Of a DNA stretch of 7,958 nt, positions 5,619-7,958 are shown in pieces. The translations under genes were made by a program, and so were the position numbers. The stretch covers positions 1 through 7,958 of the forward strand of contig JAZSCJ010000121.1 of NCBI GenBank assembly GCA_045602885.1. Reading direction: 5' to 3'. The notes under the pieces are model-generated. The model worked only from the letters and a program-made list of their open reading frames with translations. It was not told where the DNA came from and searched no databases. The first letter of the stretch is position 1. Every line of letters starts with the position of its first letter. Source of the DNA: JAJPXI01 sp045602885 (lineage in GTDB: Bacteria > Bacillota > Clostridia > Oscillospirales > Oscillospiraceae).

Positions 5619-5656
5619 GACGAAATTCCCGGCGAAAAAACGGGGGATTTCTGCTC

Positions 5657-5685
5657 TTTACACAAAGAAAAATCCCTTATATAAT
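5657..5685 (+). promoter_or_regulatory. Sigma-A promoter of coaBC
   Basis: TTTACA (5657-5662) and TATAAT (5680-5685) have a 17-bp spacer, matching 11 of 12 consensus bases. This is the strongest promoter in the window. Transcription would start near 5692, about 50 nt before the coaBC ATG. Confidence 0.85.
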
Positions 5686-5707
5686 GATAGAATCGAATCA
5701 AGAATGT

Positions 5708-5728
5708 CGGGCAAGTTGTTTTTGCCCG
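5708..5728 (+). other. Leader hairpin directly before the coaBC ribosome binding site
   Basis: CGGGCAA (5708-5714) pairs with TTGCCCG (5722-5728) around a 7-nt loop (GTTGTTT). The stem ends one base before AGGAGG (5730-5735). It lies within the predicted leader. No long T run follows the stem, so it is not a terminator; it may shape translation initiation. Confidence 0.55.
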
Positions 5729-5742
5729 TAGGAGGGTCTTAT

Positions 5743-6939
5743 ATGCTGAAGGGGAAAACCGTTCTTTTGGGTGTGACCGGCGGCATTGCTGCGTATAAAG
5801 CGGCGGCGCTGGCCTCGGCGCTGGTCAAACTGCACGCCTGCGTGGAGGTCGTCATGACCGAGCACGCCACCGAGTTTATCACCCCTCTGACCTTTGAGCA
5901 GTTGACGGGCAACAAAACCATCGTCAACACCTTTGACCGCAATTTTGTCCATCAGGTGGAGCACATCTCTCTGGCTGAGCGTGCCGATCTGGTACTCATC
6001 GCTCCGGCGACGGCCAATGTCTGCGCCAAGCTGGCCCACGGTCTGGCCGATGATATGCTGACCACCACCGTGCTGGCCTGCAAGTGCCCCAAGCTGATCA
6101 GTCCTGCCATGAACACCAATATGTATCAAAACCCCGTGACCCAGGACAATCTGGAGATTTTGCGCCGGTACGGCTGGGAAGTGATCGAGCCGGCCTGCGG
6201 CCGTCTGGCCTGCGGCGCGGTGGGTGCGGGCAAGATGCCCGAGCCGGAAACGCTGGTGCAGCACATTCTGCGCAGCATTGCCTTCCCCCACGATCTGCAG
6301 GGCAAGCACGTGCTGGTCACCGCCGGCCCCACCCAGGAGGCGCTGGACCCCGTGCGGTATCTGACCAACCACTCCAGCGGCAAGATGGGCTACGCCCTGG
6401 CCCGGATGGCATCCTTCCGTGGGGCAACCGTGACGCTGATCTCCGGCCAGACGGCGCTGCAGCCGCCCGAGTTTGTGGAAATGGTTTTGGTGACCTCGGC
6501 GGAAGATATGTTCCGCGCGGTGTCGCAGCACTGTGAGCAGGCCGATTTCATCTTCAAGGCGGCCGCCGTGGCCGATTACACCCCCCTGGACTACAACGAC
6601 AACAAGATCAAGAAAAAGGATGGCGATCTGACTATCCCCCTGCAGCGCACGCAGGATATCTTGAAGTATCTGGGTGAACACCGCCGGGCCGGACAGGTCA
6701 TCTGCGGCTTCTCCATGGAAACCGAAAACATGGTGGAGAACAGCCGCGCCAAGCTGGAAAAGAAAAAGGTAGACATGATCTGTGCCAACAATCTGAAGGT
6801 AGAGGGTGCAGGCTTTGGTGTGGACACCAACGTCATGACCCTGATCACCGGCCACGACACCGTGGAGCTGCCCCTGCAGTCCAAAGAGGCGGTGGCCTGC
6901 GCCATTCTGGATAAGGCGCTGGCGATGCACCGTGCATAA
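5743..6939 (+). CDS. coaBC: Bifunctional phosphopantothenoylcysteine decarboxylase / phosphopantothenate-cysteine ligase
   Basis: The product is 398 aa, the usual length. The N-terminal CoaC half (about 1-180) is an FMN-dependent flavoprotein: GVTGGIAAYK (10-19), catalytic H74 in VEHISL, the PAMNTNM motif (121-127, N124) and the active-site Cys region ACGRLACG (151-158, C157). The C-terminal CoaB half (about 187-398) ligates cysteine to phosphopantothenate with a nucleotide: TAGPTQEALDPVR (193-205), NHSSGKMGYA (209-218), AAAVADY (273-279) and the lysine cluster NKIKKK (287-292). Together they make 4'-phosphopantetheine. The frame is open far upstream, but the start is clear from AGGAGG (5730-5735) 7 nt before ATG, its own promoter, and the family's normal N-terminus. 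CTP is the usual nucleotide in bacteria. It is divergent from panT-coaX, which provides its substrate. Confidence 0.97.
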   Translation: MLKGKTVLLGVTGGIAAYKAAALASALVKLHACVEVVMTEHATEFITPLTFEQLTGNKTIVNTFDRNFVHQVEHISLAERADLVLIAPATANVCAKLAHGLADDMLTTTVLACKCPKLISPAMNTNMYQNPVTQDNLEILRRYGWEVIEPACGRLACGAVGAGKMPEPETLVQHILRSIAFPHDLQGKHVLVTAGPTQEALDPVRYLTNHSSGKMGYALARMASFRGATVTLISGQTALQPPEFVEMVLVTSAEDMFRAVSQHCEQADFIFKAAAVADYTPLDYNDNKIKKKDGDLTIPLQRTQDILKYLGEHRRAGQVICGFSMETENMVENSRAKLEKKKVDMICANNLKVEGAGFGVDTNVMTLITGHDTVELPLQSKEAVACAILDKALAMHRA

Positions 6940-6944
6940 CAAAC

Positions 6945-6978
6945 AACCCCCGTCTGATGGTTCATCAGACGGGGGTTT
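6945..6978. terminator. Bidirectional terminator (coaBC / PLP decarboxylase)
   Basis: A perfect 15-bp stem (6945-6959 with 6963-6977) has a GTT triloop and an AACCCCCGTCTGATG arm. The plus side ends in TTTCTCATTTT and the minus side in GTTGTTTGTTATG. It fills the 49-nt gap between the convergent coaBC and decarboxylase genes. Confidence 0.92.
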
Positions 6979-6988
6979 CTCATTTTGA

Positions 6989-7958
6989 TCACTTACATAC
7001 GACGCTGCATTGGGTGATGCCGTAGTAGGAAAAACAGTCCACGGCGGCCCGGTCGATGCGCTCGCCGCACACCAGAATGGGCACGGCAGGGGGACAGCTC
7101 ACGCCGGGATCGGCCAAAATCCGGCCCATGCTCTCCTTAATCGGAACGGTCTGAGCAGGGGAAAGGGCGGCGTTGCGAATAGACAACACCTGCTGGGCAT
7201 GGGGCAGCGGTGGGGGCGTGTCGAGGATAGCATTTTTGTGGGGCAGGGCGCACAAAACGTCGGTGACACGGGCCAGTCCCTCCTGGCCGGTCTCCGGCGT
7301 GGCCATCAGAACCAGATGGTCCGGGTCGGCAAACTCACACAGGATGTTTTGCGCGCGCAAAAGCTCGGCCATTGCAAGGCCGGTGTAGCCCATCCCCTTG
7401 GGACACAGGGTGATTTTCAGCGGCTCACTGCCCCAAAGCAGATAGCCGTGTTGGCGCAGAGCATCCTTGGCCTGCTGTATCTCGGGCAAAAAGTCGGCCA
7501 GTCGGGCCGGGTATTCCTGCGCCAGAACGGGGTTGACCGCGTCCAGCGACTGCAAGGTCAGATAAGAGGGGCTGGTCGAGCCAAACAGAGCCAGCGCGCG
7601 CTGAGCCTGTGCGGAAAACAGCTGCGGCGCATGGTGAGAAATGTGCAGATAGGCTCCCCCGGTCAGCACCGGAAGCGTCTTGTGGGCCGAGTCGCAGCAA
7701 AGATCGGCACCCAGATCCATGGGGTGCAGGGAATCGGGCAAAAAGCGCAGGTAAGCGCCGTGGGCATTGTCCGCCACCAGCAGCACGCTGTGCTTATGGC
7801 ACACCGCGGCAATTTCGGCCAAATCGGCACAATGGCCCAGATAGTCCGGGCTGGTCAGATAGACCGCCGCAGGCAGCTCGGTCATGGCGCCCAGCGCGGC
7901 GTCCAGCTCCTGCGCGTTCAGCATACAGGAGAGATAGCAGCCGCTTTGCCGGGGGTAC
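6989..7958 (-). CDS. Orn/Lys/Arg decarboxylase-family PLP enzyme, C-terminal two thirds (5' partial)
   Basis: The frame runs 322 codons to its TAA stop and stays open through the right edge. The Met at 7924 is internal, since YPRQSGCYLSC precedes it in frame with no ribosome binding site. VADNAHGAYLRF (visible residues 61-72) holds the Asp contacting the PLP ring nitrogen. CDSAHKTLPVLTGGAYLHI follows, with Lys93 as the Schiff-base lysine, then FGSTSPSYLTLQSLD. The C-terminal domain shows RNAALSPAQTVPIKESMGRILADPGVSCPPAVPILVCGERI, as in shorter Gram-positive members. Full members are about 480 aa, so roughly 150 N-terminal residues are missing. The reaction is probably decarboxylation of a basic amino acid, which feeds polyamine synthesis or acid resistance. 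Which substrate it uses cannot be told from this part. It is convergent with coaBC and shares its terminator. Confidence 0.9.
   Translation of the reverse strand, partial: YPRQSGCYLSCMLNAQELDAALGAMTELPAAVYLTSPDYLGHCADLAEIAAVCHKHSVLLVADNAHGAYLRFLPDSLHPMDLGADLCCDSAHKTLPVLTGGAYLHISHHAPQLFSAQAQRALALFGSTSPSYLTLQSLDAVNPVLAQEYPARLADFLPEIQQAKDALRQHGYLLWGSEPLKITLCPKGMGYTGLAMAELLRAQNILCEFADPDHLVLMATPETGQEGLARVTDVLCALPHKNAILDTPPPLPHAQQVLSIRNAALSPAQTVPIKESMGRILADPGVSCPPAVPILVCGERIDRAAVDCFSYYGITQCSVVCK

Noticed and set aside
4555..5742. A plus-strand frame open for about 1.2 kb that runs straight into coaBC, which could suggest a giant 794-aa fusion protein.
   Set aside because: It is antisense to coaX and panT, both clear genes. 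The encoded text is low-complexity (Gln/Gly/Asp-rich), and coaBC has its own promoter, ribosome binding site and normal N-terminus at 5743.
5506..5742. A riboswitch controlling the CoA genes.
   Set aside because: The leaders are only about 50 and 78 nt, have simple hairpins, and match no riboswitch class I know.
5698..6942. A 414-codon minus-strand frame antisense to coaBC.
   Set aside because: It is the complement of a high-GC coding region, rich in His/Gln/Gly with no family resemblance, and coaBC motifs are intact on the other strand.

Overview
The window looks like a chromosomal housekeeping segment from a moderately GC-rich member of the Clostridia, probably Oscillospiraceae/Ruminococcaceae-like. 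The reasons are consensus AGGAGG ribosome binding sites, sigma-A type promoters, a type III pantothenate kinase beside an ECF-type S component, and a clostridial-style BTAD regulator with a degenerate GGDEF tail. This placement is inferred from gene content, not from a database search. No mobile element, CRISPR array, tRNA or rRNA is visible, and no gene-free stretch exceeds 240 bases.

Layout, left to right. (1) The last 47 codons of a family 4 uracil-DNA glycosylase (+). (2) A 399-aa SARP/BTAD regulator (-), convergent with the glycosylase. (3) A 238-bp divergent intergenic region with four copies of the pentamer GTAAC in direct and inverted arrangement, then a 135-aa conserved protein of unknown function (+). 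(4) A three-gene minus-strand operon, transcribed right to left: peptide deformylase (def), a CDP-alcohol phosphatidyltransferase and a HAD-family phosphatase. It has its own TATAAT promoter. (5) A coenzyme A module: a probable pantothenate ECF S component (panT) and coaX on the minus strand, divergent from coaBC on the plus strand, with face-to-face promoters and a dyad at the predicted panT start site. (6) The C-terminal two thirds of an Orn/Lys/Arg decarboxylase-family PLP enzyme (-), running off the right edge.

How the genes work together. PanT should bind pantothenate for uptake through a shared ECF energizing module encoded elsewhere. CoaX phosphorylates pantothenate, and CoaBC adds cysteine and decarboxylates to give 4'-phosphopantetheine. 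The window therefore holds the middle of a pantothenate-salvage route to CoA; CoaD and CoaE are not here. The def operon joins nascent-protein processing with a probable phospholipid head-group step and a phosphatase. All three convergent gene pairs are separated by 49-53 nt filled by one strong hairpin that can terminate in both directions.

The least ordinary signal is the regulator/unknown-protein pair. The regulator's last domain aligns with GGDEF but has SISQY at the signature, and the neighbour's promoter has an 11-bp-period TGTAAC repeat placed much as SARP operators are placed in Streptomyces. A second point of interest is the deformylase, which has Met where the family normally has its catalytic-pocket Gln. 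No clearly novel multi-gene system is visible.
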